64,000 bases of DNA from Branchiostoma floridae (GCF_000003815.2 NC_049992.1:16955379-17019378), one strand, 5' to 3'. Shown: positions 46,701 to 57,104, numbered from the stretch's first letter. Program-made: numbers and translations. The notes: generated from the letters alone by a model not told the origin.

Positions 46701-47660
46701 AATATAAAGTAGTGTGCTATTTTTGAATCTGGAATTCTGGATGATCTGCATTTAAACTGTGTGTAGTTATCCTCTGTACGTAATGTTTTCTTTTTGCTTA
46801 AATGGCATTATCTTCAATTTTTTCGCCTTTGTTAATAATGTTATGCCTTCTGTGCCGGCATGCGTGTTTATTCATGTGTGTTCCTGGAAAGCAGAACGAA
46901 AGTCAGGTTCAATAATGGGAATCCCAGTCTCCTGGTGTGTGTTTGCATTGTGTGTTTCTCGGCAGCATAACTCGAGAAGTTATTGACGGACCCTTATGTG
47001 TGGTTAGAGGTTGGGAAAACAGTTCAGATTCGATAATTGGCCACCTAATCACCTTTTGAAATTTTGAAGAGCAGACCCTTGATACTCGGTTAAGGGAGTA
47101 TCAAATATGAATCGAATTTTTTGTTTGCCATTTTGGTTCATAACAGTAAGATGATATAGATATTTTGTTGTCTCTCAGTTTTTGAAACATCTATTTGAAC
47201 AATGAACATTGATTATTTAATTTTACAGCACTTGTATTGTTGTATGGACAGCGTTGGATGGTTCCAATCGTTCTCAGTGTCTATGATATAATATGATATT
47301 CTCAATAGGGCGTCGACTTTCAGTTTATAATAATAACAACAATAAAAATAATGATATCGGGTGTATTTGCAGCCAGTAGGTACCCAAAGCCTGTTATCGT
47401 TCAAGTTGTAACTCTTGGGGTAGAGCCTGAGTAAGTGCCGCAAATTTGCGTTTATTTCTATTTATCTGCCCAGTCAGGCAAGTCTTATTATATTATATAT
47501 TATGTTCAGTGCAATAAATTGGCGACATTTCCTTGTGTATTATAAATATCAAGCTAAGTTTAGCAATACATCCGCTTAAAACTACGGAGGCGGGTTTCTC
47601 TCGCTTGTTTCCTATGTAAAACAATGTCCTGTGTGGCTGTCTTTTTAACTTCCGATCACC
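46701..47660. other. Intergenic upstream of the period promoter region
   Basis: No gene recognised. The sequence turns from AT-rich to GC-richer near 47580. Confidence 0.4.
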
Positions 47661-47663
47661 GCC

Positions 47664-47831
47664 CATGTGTGTTGTATCTTATGCAACTGATTTATACACA
47701 AAACACGGGCTCTGATACAAGCAACGTGTCCGCGTGCGTCCCTAGATGGGCGGGGCCACGTTGACCCCATTTTTGAACCAATCAGAGCAAGGCATTGTGA
47801 ATACATTTGCATACAGCAAAACAGTCACGTT
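47664..47831 (+). promoter_or_regulatory. per: Candidate period promoter 1a: E'-boxes, D-box, GC and CCAAT boxes
   Basis: Seen in order: E-box variant CATGTG (47664), D-box TTATGCAA (47679-47686), E'-box AACGTG (47723), GC box GGGCGGGGCC (47748-47757), E'-box CACGTT (47757), CCAAT (47778), octamer ATTTGCAT (47805) and E'-box CACGTT (47826). They lie within 300 bp upstream of the ATG and donor of exon 1a. E/E'-boxes bind CLOCK:BMAL and D-boxes bind PAR bZIP/E4BP4 factors in vertebrate Per promoters. Function here is inference. Confidence 0.6.
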
Positions 47832-47963
47832 TTGGATGGCGTGAAGGGTAGTGTTAAACAATCCTTGCCAACGAACGCTGCTTCCTCGCCAGTCTACCCG
47901 TAATATCGCGGTTTCTACCGGCATTTAGGACAACTTTTCGGCACATCCTGCGAAGGAGACCCC

Positions 47964-47996
47964 ATGGAATCCGTGGACGAATCTACGCTCCTCTCT
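47964..47996 (+). CDS. per: Candidate 5' exon 1a of period
   Basis: ATG in strong context (CCCATGG) starts 11 codons (MESVDESTLLS), followed at once by a consensus donor GTAAGT (47997). It lies just downstream of the GC-richer promoter-like region. It ends in phase 0, whereas the main exon at 56477 needs two bases to complete a codon. Direct splicing would give a 26-residue uORF ending at 56522-56524, upstream of the main ATG (56548), unless an unseen exon intervenes. It may therefore be a leader exon, or belong to another transcript. Confidence 0.45.
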
Positions 47997-48545
47997 GTAA
48001 GTTTTTTTCATGCAAAATGCGTCTTTTTCTGTGCGACGTGTTTGGATGCCTTATTCTCAATGGCGTCGGGTGCATGCCTCTATAGCGAGGTTGTTTTTTT
48101 GCCAGCGTATGTCCCCTCACGGCTAGATTTCAACAAATTTATCCGTCAGGCTTGTCCCTGGTAAAACTCTGCAGTGAGCTTTGGACTTTCTTGTCTGATT
48201 TTCTCGCGCGATCCATAAAAAATTGTGATATAAAAAGTGTACATGCATGATGCTTCCGCAAAATGCTGCAGTTCCATGTTGGCCGCTAGGGTCACATGTT
48301 TCCAACAGTGGAGTCAATGTTGAACCAACTAGGGAAATGTTTATACATGGGCAGCCCGGACAAGTATAAACGTACCTAACTCAGCAGTTTGCGGACAGAC
48401 ATGGACAAGAAGTTGATTTTCTTTTGTAAGGAGGAATTGTGCGCAATCCTATTCCATAAATGTACAGAGAAAAACCCAATCAACTGTCAGTTAATCTCAA
48501 CAGATGTTTTAAGGAAATTTCCTTTTAAAGGTGCATGCGACACTA
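47997..48545 (+). other. Putative period intron, nothing recognised
   Basis: Frames here (47964-48164, 48123-48317 minus) read through the donor or lack domains. Confidence 0.4.
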
Positions 48546-48961
48546 GGGGTGGGTAAAACCGGTTCTTTCTTGTTGGACCAGTCCCAAAAAACGGATCTGA
48601 AAAAAAAAATGGCCTGGCCCTTGGACCGATTAGAAAATGAACGGATAATACCGGCAGGTGTTCATTATTTACGGTGTTTTGGTGCTTTTAATACAGATCC
48701 ATGAAAATAACGAGCAAAGTAGATGAGAGTTGATAGCCATTTTTACCAAGTTTCCAAAGTCAAATTTGGTCCAAGACAGAGGCAGTTAGTGTTCTTTAGA
48801 CTTTACGTGAAGATAGGATTTTAGAATTCCAGTGGACGACAGATACTCCACCAAACAGAATCCTTTGTTTGTGGCGAAACATTTTCACAGAAAATTAGGT
48901 TCAGGTTCGGACTGGCACCTGGTCCTCTACCTGACTTTTCTGTACTGGTACGCACCCCTAT
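48546..48961. mobile_element. GGGTGGGTACCGG-type element, copy 3
   Basis: The left end GGGGTGGGTAAAACCGG and right end CTGGTACGCACCCC are flanked by TA. Internal blocks match 22595-23070 (TTGGACCGATTAGAAAATG, AGATAGGATTTTAGAATTCC). Confidence 0.75.
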
Positions 48962-50144
48962 GTGACACCAAACCCATGTAACATAAGCGTAATATTGTAG
49001 CAATATGCTACTAGTACTTATGCCTGATTTAAACTGTCAAATTCATGTATAATCTTCTAATGATTGGATATAATGTATATTTTAGGATTAGGATCATTCC
49101 CATTACTATAGATTCTACGGCTTTTGTTCGAGCCAGCTTAAAAGGGAGAATGTTTAAGTAAACATCTTTTGGATTGAAATTTTCCAATCAGACAGCCATC
49201 ATGTGTGATGTGTGATTTTGGTAATTGGCATATTACATATGCACTTTGAATCTAGGTTACCCTTTGAATTCGTGGCCGGAAGGTTGCTTCTTTGATGTTG
49301 CTTTGAATTCATTGATTTATTCGTGCTGGTGGTTTCAGGGAATAGTTTGATCTGAGAGAGTGCCTGGAACTAAGGAAGTCAATGGGGCATACTATCCCAG
49401 GAAATTTGGAAATTTGACCCCCAAAATAGCAACAACAAAGTAAATTTTAGTTGAAATATCTCCTTTGGACGCTGCTGAGAAAGAAAAAGTAGTTGATCTG
49501 AGGCCCGGCATTTATTGTCTTTATTGCGTAAAGATCTTTTCGGCATTGAAACATTATGATTAACAACAATTGTTTCTGGAGAAATTGTTTTGCCCCTCTT
49601 CTACACTGCCAACACATGTTTTACTTCTTGCCCTTTTATCTTTGTCTCTGTAGTAGCACTAGTAGTCACATGTACTTTGCTGCTGTTACTTGTACACCTG
49701 GTAAGAGTGCCCTCTAGTGAAACTTGAGCTAACTGCAGCCTTTCTGTTTTTCTAGTCTTGCATCACTCCTTTTGTTGTAAGGGGGAGGGAATTGCAAACA
49801 AGGTTTTGTATTTCCTCAACATCTTAGCCCTTGGCTATTCTGTTGCAAAAATATTTTTACGATTAATGAATATAATAACTGCTGTCGCCTATTGTTGTGT
49901 GCCTACAAAATGTTTGAAATGAAAGTAACATAGAAGTTAAGTGTGCTTTACAAGTTTTTCGTCATCAATTTAAAGATCTTAGGAGGTTTAAGGACAGGAG
50001 GTACTTCCTTGTTTGGCTGTATGGCTTTTGCTCGAGCGGTCTGAATGTGAAAGACAAAGTATTGAATATGGGCTATGTAAATTGATGATATGTAAATTGT
50101 GTCCTTATTTGTATTGCAAATTTCTTGCATTTTGTCCATGTTGA
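48962..50144 (+). other. Putative period intron, nothing recognised
   Basis: No gene or repeat recognised; AT-rich. Confidence 0.4.
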
Positions 50145-50330
50145 CTTGATTATATGGATGACATCTACACACACATCGATTTATGGCTTTTTCCGAAACT
50201 AAAACTGACCACTTAGATTTCATAAAGGCAACTTTTTTTTGGTCAAACTTTTATCAAATTTGCGTGCTCGCAGCAGTTTTTGGGTTCCCAGAGGATGTCA
50301 TCCATATAATCAAATCAACATGGCCTTACT
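50145..50330. mobile_element. Short TIR MITE
   Basis: TTGATTATATGGATGACAT (50146-50165) is inverted as ATGTCATCCATATAATCAA (50295-50313). The inside is related to 33255-33370 in reverse. Confidence 0.75.
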
Positions 50331-50612
50331 TAGACAGGGCCCAAAAGAGAGTATTATATTTCAGACTACCTGACAGACCAATCCCAGTCATCTTTTCTTG
50401 GTTTATGCTAGCAAGGGACATAGAGTTTCCAATATGAAATCTTTGTGAGGAAAATCAAACAGACTTGATGTAATTTGATTTTAGAATCATGTGTAGTATT
50501 AGTAAACATTACACTTCAAAAAACAACAGGTCAAAATTTCAGGTCGTATTGTCCTTATGTAGAGGAACATAGACACTTGTAGTTGTACAATAACACACAG
50601 CATCGAGAGAGC

Positions 50613-50655
50613 AACGTGCCGTATCCGCGCACGTGTACGCAGCATGTTATATAAC
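50613..50655 (+). promoter_or_regulatory. E-box composite module A
   Basis: E'-box AACGTG (50613-50618), 11 nt, then a 26-bp core (50630-50655): CACGTGTACGC, A, GCATGTTATATAAC. The core is shared with modules B and C. The end GTTATATAAC is palindromic and resembles a TATA box or a weak D-box. GGCTCATTA follows, as in module C. Confidence 0.65.
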
Positions 50656-50767
50656 ATGGCTCATTATTATTCAAACGGAAAGTGGATTAGTTGGCTGCCT
50701 CAGCATTGGCTATCTGGTCTGCTTGATGTAATCATGTGAGTAATACTATACCTCTGAGTAATGGATG

Positions 50768-50935
50768 GATATACTGTAAATGCATTTAAGTTTGCGGGGA
50801 TTTAATGTCTCGGTAGCGGGAAAAGGGACTTTTCGCGGTGGTTTTAAGTTCGCGGTAGCACCATGCACTGTAATCTCTTACTGCCATGGTGGTTTTAAGT
50901 TTGCGGTGAAGTGACCACCGTGAAAACCTGGTCAT
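50768..50935. mobile_element. TACTGTAAATGCA-type MITE, partial copy
   Basis: TACTGTAAATGCATTTAAG, then GGTAGCGGGAAAAGG, TTTTCGCGGTGG and GTGAAGTGACCACCG match the reverse of 43240-43455. The far end is lost. Confidence 0.75.
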
Positions 50936-51290
50936 GAGTCGTAGGTGCAAACACACATGATGATTGATACACAACCAAAAACAGTAGCCTTGTTGGGAAT
51001 GAACCTTTTTCCTGGAGGTGCATTCATACAAGAATCATTACCGTCATTGAAAACATGATGCTAGGCTGGTCATTATTTTAGGCCTCATTTTACTGCATTC
51101 AAAAGTACTGCTTAACAATTATTGTTCACAACAATTAGATCATCATATGATTTTTCTTTGGTATAATATCCAATAACTTTTTCTTCTTTTTGTTTGGTAT
51201 AATATCCAATAACTTTTTCTTGATTCCTCTAATGTAAGGATACGTATGGCCAGTATATTTTCCTTTCGAAGCGGCATGCAGGGCTGCCAA

Positions 51291-51332
51291 CATGTGATTC
51301 TCGACACACGTGTACGCCGCATGTTATATAAC
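51291..51332 (+). promoter_or_regulatory. E-box composite module B
   Basis: E-box variant CATGTG (51291-51296), 10 nt, then the 26-bp core at 51307-51332: CACGTGTACGC, C, GCATGTTATATAAC. Only the central base differs from A and C. Confidence 0.65.
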
Positions 51333-51405
51333 TGGTGGAAACGGTGACCTCACGGTAACATTCCATCAAGGCTGAAATGAGGGATTGTCGGAAAGTCTCT
51401 AATCA

Positions 51406-51419
51406 CACGTGGTCACGTC
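51406..51419 (+). promoter_or_regulatory. Tandem E-box CACGTG and CACGTC
   Basis: CACGTG at 51406-51411 and CACGTC at 51414-51419, between modules B and C, within a short inverted context (CACAC...GTGTG). Confidence 0.4.
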
Positions 51420-51672
51420 CGTTGTGTGATTCTTCGTTCATTATAAGCGTCTTAATTGAGGCTTTCGCAAAATCACATATCTTTGTTTTGACTCAACCTC
51501 GACCAATCAACAAACCATATCTGTAGGGCATCTTGGGGTAGAAATGTACCAGTGACTGGATGCTCCATAAACCCCTTTGATGCCCTCCTACCTTTCGATA
51601 GGCCTGACCTTTTGAAAGTCTATGTGGGAGACCACATTTGATTTGCCTGCAGGCAGCCGGTATCAGGAAAGC

Positions 51673-51715
51673 AACGTGCGGCGCTCGCTCACGTGTACGC
51701 GGCATGTTATATAAC
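51673..51715 (+). promoter_or_regulatory. E-box composite module C
   Basis: E'-box AACGTG (51673-51678) sits 11 nt before the 26-bp core at 51690-51715: CACGTGTACGC, G, GCATGTTATATAAC. The 9-mer GCAACGTGC around the E'-box is identical in module A. GGCTCATTA follows after 9 nt. Confidence 0.65.
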
Positions 51716-52079
51716 GTCCGCCGGGGCTCATTAGTATGCAGACACGAAAAGTGAAATTGGTCTACGCTCTTCAGGTCATTCCATGAGAAAATGAAGTTTC
51801 ACCAAAGTTTCTCGGAAGAAAGATTCATAAGATTTATCGTTGGCTTTGATTGTAAATTAGTGCTCCATAGATTCTTATTATGGTAAATGCTAGTATCACA
51901 TGTCTTATTAAAAGAATAAAATGTAATGTATTAGTTAAAACCAGTTTGAGAAACTTTTCAACCTTGTATGGTTTCAAAATTTGCACTCCAATACCTTAGA
52001 TGCATCTGGTAAAAGATTAGGAAATATGAGGAAACGTCACAAACATTACAAACCAGTAGTTAAACACTGAGACTACAAC
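51716..52079 (+). other. Putative period intron, nothing recognised
   Basis: No further signal recognised. Confidence 0.4.
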
Positions 52080-52470
52080 TTACAAGTTTTGTTGAGAATT
52101 TCTACATTTTGGGCAGGATTGACATAACAGGGGACAATCACCTTTCCAAGATGTCAACCTGGACCAGACTGCAAGCTTTGATCCACTCACACTGAGTAGG
52201 ACCCCTACACTTTCCGATAAAGTATAGTGGGTGGTGGGGTCTGCAATGTGAGATGTAGCTATCCTCAAACACAGAACCTCAAGGGTTCTTTCCTGATCAA
52301 ATCCAGGTACCTCCTCTTCACCTGATCATGAGAAGAGTGGGAAAATAGGTGTACAGTGCCTTTTCCATGGGAATACTCAGAAGCCTGCTATTGGGATTCG
52401 AACACAAAACTTCTAGATTCTAAGTCAACAACGCTAACCACAGGACCACCTTGCCGCAATTGTTGTGTCT
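52080..52470 (-). mobile_element. tRNA-derived SINE, long form
   Basis: On the minus strand from about 52465: GGTGGTCCTGTGGTTAGCG (A-box region) and TGTTCGAATCCCA (B-box), then CCATGGAAAAGGCACT, then a long body shared with 27730-28070. It lies within the putative period intron. Confidence 0.7.
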
Positions 52471-53317
52471 AGTCTGGACACGGTCATTGAAAGAAAAATG
52501 GTCCAAGAAATGGGATCAGAGTTTTCTCTAAGGCCTTGTCTTATTAGATGAGCAAGGTGGATTATACGGGTTAGTGTCCTAGCCTAAGGCCTTTTCTGAT
52601 AACGTACAGTGAAGTTATCTTACTGCAGTGCTGGAGATACGTGGGTGAAGTCCTAGTTTCTACGTGGGAGAAATGACCAAAGTGCGTCATCTCTCAGGCC
52701 AGGAAATTACTTTGGAAAGAACTGACTTTGATGAGCGGTATCTCTCTGGAGTATGCAGGCTACGTTCCTGCTCTCTTCTCTCAGAAAATTGGACTTTTGA
52801 AGACCTGGCTTAAAAGCAAGAGCGCAGTGACCCCTCAGGTCAATTTGTTAAAAACTGAGCCTCCTAATGTCACTTAAAAGAATTTGAAACAGTGGGTGAA
52901 TTATTGAAAGATAAAGGGTCACTGTTGTCTGTTCATGGCATCACATTTGGAAATCCAAAAGTTGCTGTTGAAGTTACTGTGAAAACTTTCCACGCACTGC
53001 AACGTGCAGAATAAATTAAATCAAACCTCCTTGATCAAATAGAGTCTTGCAGATGCCCTCCCCATTGAGCTGCAGCAAAACATTTCACTCATAATTATCG
53101 TATAGCGCCTGTGCCTTCTCGCCCCCCTCCCCCACAAAAGGACCTGACTGTAATGAGAAAGTCATGTAGACTGTATCCCGAATCCTTGCCCTTCTATCCC
53201 TAATTGTATCTACAATGTCGTTGTCACTCTACATCAGCTCTAGGCAATAGAATCAAGCTAACCGCCCTCCTAATATGGTGCTCTGCGTACGAGGGAAAGG
53301 TCAGCGTCCTCAGTCCT
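52471..53317 (+). other. Putative period intron, nothing recognised
   Basis: No gene or repeat recognised. Confidence 0.4.
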
Positions 53318-53349
53318 TTATGTAACACATCGTGGCAGATCTTACATAA
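53318..53349 (+). promoter_or_regulatory. per: Paired D-boxes upstream of exon 1b
   Basis: TTATGTAA (53318-53325) and, inverted, TTACATAA (53342-53349), both followed by C. Both are exact D-box consensus sites, 16 nt apart, 85-116 bp upstream of the ATG at 53434. D-boxes are bound by DBP/TEF/HLF and E4BP4 in vertebrate Per genes; use here is inferred. Confidence 0.55.
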
Positions 53350-53433
53350 CGCCTGTTTCTACCTCGATGTCATCAGTCACATTTTGTTAGCGGTGAAAAC
53401 AGGCTGGCTTAAACGTCTTTCCGTAGCAACGGG

Positions 53434-53473
53434 ATGGAGGAAGCATGCGAAAACATGTTTCCAACATCGCACA
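53434..53473 (+). CDS. per: Candidate alternative first coding exon 1b of period
   Basis: ATG in good context (CGGGATGG) encodes MEEACENMFPTSH plus one base, followed by donor GTGAGT (53474). The phase (1) fits the acceptor at 56477, where two bases complete a codon. The join gives H-R-Y-F-V and stays open through 23 codons into the main ATG at 56548, adding 37 N-terminal residues. The fit is one in three by chance and the open leader is modest support; the D-box pair upstream adds to it. RNA evidence is needed. Confidence 0.45.
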
Positions 53474-53479
53474 GTGAGT

Positions 53480-54217
53480 ATAGATATACTCTTTGTTGTT
53501 TATGTATGGAAACGGTTTGTGTTTGTTTACAGCATCTGTTTGAAGGCCATGCACAGCTCATGTTGTCCATGTATCCTGGTTTACAATATTCCAGAAGATT
53601 TTTCCAAGAGCAGTGGCTGGACTAACTGTTTATATCCGGTGCCGTACACTGTGTTGTAAATAATGACCAACTATGTTTTTGAGTACAGTATGACACTGTA
53701 TCTTATGAATATTTTACTAGCATGACAACTGTTGCGTGATATTTACCTGCTGTTGTACATGTGGTTTCGGAATTGGTTTTGCTCACATGTTGTCTTTTCT
53801 ATTGGAACTGGGCGTCGGTTTTGGATTCATTTTTGGGAACCTTTTTGTGTTTTTACATGATGAATTGGTATTCATCAGAATAAGGACGAAAAGTTAAATT
53901 CAAGTGATTATAATTATAAGGGTTTTAAGTTGATTTGATTGTTTTTGTGTGTGTGTAATATACAATTATGAAAGATGTAGAATAGTACAAGGGATGTGTA
54001 CAGTTTTCTTAGGACAAGGATTTGTGAAGGTTACTTGTTGATGGCATTGTAATATGTACTGCCTTTCTCTTGATCTTAGACTTTAGAAAGTTACTCTGGT
54101 GACACTTCAAATTTTGTACCCTAAGATCATCTGAAAACGATAATGCTTGTTATTTGTTGTGATTTTGTCAGATATTATGGAGAAAATCTTTTTCTTTTTC
54201 TTGATAAATTGTTGACA
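53480..54217 (+). other. Putative period intron, nothing recognised
   Basis: The 151-codon frame 53204-53659 spans exon 1b in another frame and shows no domain. Confidence 0.4.
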
Positions 54218-54400
54218 CCCTAATATTGGTCCTGGCCTTGGTGCTGACTGGTTGAATGTTGCGAAGGTGACGTGGATTTTGTTTATCTCTGAACAATCTG
54301 TCTTTTTTTGTACTTGTTTGGTGAAATCCTTAAGTTGGTTTTGTCCTTGGTGCTGACTGGTCAGCTATTGTGAAAATGATTTGAACTTTATTTAATCTCT
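54218..54400. repeat. Direct duplication of about 80 bp
   Basis: CCTTGGTGCTGACTGGTTGA at 54236 recurs as CCTTGGTGCTGACTGGTCAG at 54343, with TTTATTTAATCTCTG-type ends. Confidence 0.65.
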
Positions 54401-54988
54401 GGGAGAACACAATTCTACGAGCACTAGTATTACAAGCACTTGAGTTTAAGTGGCAACAATGTGAGTTTTTGTGGTTAGAATGTTTATTTGGCCTTATTTT
54501 TAAGGGAGAGAATGCATCTGTGGTAAATACTGCTCTTTTTGAATCTATGGTTGAGTCAAAGTAACATGGAAACAGTTTTGAGTGAAATTGAGTGAAGGAA
54601 CAGTTGAGGTTCTCTTCCACTGGCTGTGACAGTTCATGCATATTTCCAGTTTCATCGTTTAGGGGAATTAACCTTCCAGTTTGTTCTTTTTGACAAGCAC
54701 ATTGAACCATGGCTTAACTTCCCATCCTCAATTCTTTCTGTACATTTACTGTCAGTGCAGTCTGTATATTCACTGTTCCACTTTGATTCTACATAAAGAC
54801 CATCTAATCCAGGTTACAAACCTTTTCTTGTCAGAAAAGATGTTGCGTAAGTTGTCTTGAATCCATGTGGGTTTAATTTTAGATGTTGAGACTTCTCATT
54901 GGCTCGCGATAAGGTCACTCTGACCGAGAGATGCAGTCGCTTTGCGTACGGTATCAGGTTTATCCCTAATGTAGCCCAAAAGGACAGC

Positions 54989-55008
54989 TTATATAACGTG
55001 TGACGTAC
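54989..55008 (-). promoter_or_regulatory. Diverged inverted module D
   Basis: On the minus strand: GTACG, 3 nt, CACGTTATATAA, matching GTACG, 3 nt, CATGTTATATAA in modules A-C. The E-box CACGTG is lost, but an E'-box CACGTT is created at the core. Confidence 0.45.
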
Positions 55009-55678
55009 GGCGCATACGCACATATATTATGCACATCAGGTCTGCGCTGGGATCAGCAAGTGTTTCATGTGTAAATTCTCGGGCCTTTGAGCTGCGCAGC
55101 TATTATAGATTCATGGAGGATAGACAATTTGTGTTTGATTGTGTTGCTGTTTTGCCCGGGGCAAATGTTTCAACTTTCTCCCTGCTACAGAGAATTAAAT
55201 TCCTTTCATTCCATACACAGTAGTTTTATCCGTGCCCGTAAGGAATTCTTGCTGCACCTTGTTATTCATGTCAGTCTGTCCTTTTTTGCCGTACCCAATG
55301 TTGGATATCATACAGGCCGACAGTGCATTTTTACTACAAAGTTATTTCTAAATATTCTGTGTGGCAATGATACATATTGTTCATTGTCAGAGAAGTCTCT
55401 GGCTGAAACTTGGTACGTTTGTACTCGTTTTCACGAGTGGACTTCAAGTTGCATCTCTACACAATAGAAAGGAGGGATAGACCACATGCAAGAAATGTCT
55501 ACGGTTACAGCGGGTAGAATTAAGTGTTTGGTTTCGGACTTTTTTGAGAACAATGACGAGCCAGCTGCTTAGTTTGAGGTGACAACCTGTGGTTTGAGGA
55601 AACTTGAGTGACCTGCTTGGGACAGAACACAAAGGTTTCAAAAGCAAGAATCTACTGTCCAAACCACTACACAGAATC
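55009..55678 (+). other. Putative period intron, nothing recognised
   Basis: The 126-codon frame 55087-55467 shows no domain or splice support. Confidence 0.4.
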
Positions 55679-55935
55679 AGGGCTCGAAATTCATTTTTGG
55701 GATTAGGTGCACTGGTGCACCCAGCTTAATAAATTGGGTGCACAAAAAAAAAGAAGTACCATGACGGACATTTTTATTATCTTTCTAATGCTTGGATGTC
55801 AAGAATATGATGTATACTAGTATACTTTGATATCTTTGCCTACATAAACCTAAGAAAATATTTGGGTGCCCCCTGTGGGTGAAATAAGTGCACCAACAGA
55901 AAATAATTGGGTACTCAGCTCCAATTTTGGGTGCA
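55679..55935. mobile_element. hAT-like MITE fragment
   Basis: It begins CAGGGCTCGAAATTC, a common hAT-type end, with GTGCACTGGTGCACCCAG inside. The region at 59020-59185 has related GGTGCACCAGTGCACTTAG. A matching right end is not clear. Confidence 0.45.
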
Positions 55936-56476
55936 GACATGCAGCCACTTTCTCATTGGTTGAGCCACTACTTGCCGTGCCATCATTGGTTGCCGTGCCA
56001 TCAACCGCTATTTGTGATGGACAGTCGTGATGAATCCATTCCAACCTTGAGTACTAGCACTTGCTGCTGATGGAGGGGTGACGTTCTATTACTAAATATG
56101 GTCACTTTGAGCACCCTCTCTGGTTTTAAAAGCCGCCAAATGAGACGGGAAATCAAATCGAGTCCCCTCTATTAATACAAACGTACTAAAAATAGAAGTC
56201 TGTTTGGCATGCAAATGCAGGTTAAAATTCTGTGCCTTTCCAGAGAGTATACAGAGATGTTGAATTTGCCTGGAGGTAAAATGATAAATAATAACTAGTA
56301 TCGGCGTTATGATTGCCAAATACCTGCTTAGTGCAAATATTTCTTAATCTTGAAATCAAAGAGATTCCGTAGTTTGTTTGATGACTGCAATTCGATGCAT
56401 AATTTTATGATGAAAAGCCCTTGCTTGTCTGTTTTTCTGTTCTCTGATGGTTGTTTACCAATTGTGTTCTCTGCAG
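55936..56476 (+). other. Putative period intron up to the exon 2 acceptor
   Basis: Ends in TTGTGTTCTCTGCAG (acceptor at 56476). Nothing else recognised. Confidence 0.45.
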
Positions 56477-57104
56477 GATACTTCGTCTCGGTGGGTGGCA
56501 GTTTGTGGTTTGTTCCCAGTCTGAGCTTGGAAAACATCTTTCTTCCCATGGCATGTAACCAAGAGGAACCAATGAGCGAAGGCGGGACCAGCCAGGCACC
56601 GGACACAGATCCAGAACAGACAGTCTCTCTGGACCAGTCCCTCGTGCCGGCCATCAAAGCTCCAGCCAGCCTCCCGGCCCCTACTCCTTCAGACAATGGA
56701 AAGGAGTTGGGTGGTCATAGCGCAGGCGTTACTGATAATACCACCAGCAGCAGCAGCAATACCAGCAGCCCTGCACACAAGGAGACAGTGGACTACTTCC
56801 TGAAGAAGCCCGCTTCCCCGTCCCACGTTGCCGCCCCTTCCACAAGCGGGCAGGCCAACAAGCAGAAGGATAAGTACTGGGACTCGAAGTCCGCCAGCAA
56901 TGGCTCGTCAAACGGCAACGGCAGCAACGGGGAGCACTCGGACGACATGGCCGTTTCCGTCACAGGCTCCACCAAAAGCTCGTCCAATAGCAAGAGCGGC
57001 AGCGGCACGGAGCAGCCAATGGAAGTGGAGAACAGCGAGAATGGAGAGCAGGGGTCCAACACTCTCTCCAACTACGGCTCTTCAGAAAACTCTGATTCTA
57101 AAAG
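56477..57104 (+). CDS. per: period exon 2 (main start exon)
   Basis: Acceptor CTGCAG at 56471-56476; donor AAAG|GTTGGT. 71 nt precede the ATG (56548). Encodes MACNQEEPMSEGG and a low-complexity Ser/Asn/Gly/Pro-rich region with VDYFLKKPASPS near residue 80. Ends in phase 2. Confidence 0.85.

Noticed and set aside
53204-53659. 151-codon frame over exon 1b
   Set aside because: No recognised domain; the short in-frame exon with D-boxes upstream is the better reading.
55087-55467. 126-codon frame upstream of period
   Set aside because: No domain, no splice or phase link to period.
56405-57071. Minus-strand and alternate-frame ORFs over period exon 2
   Set aside because: Shadows of the real exon; its Ser/Asn repeats give open frames on both strands.
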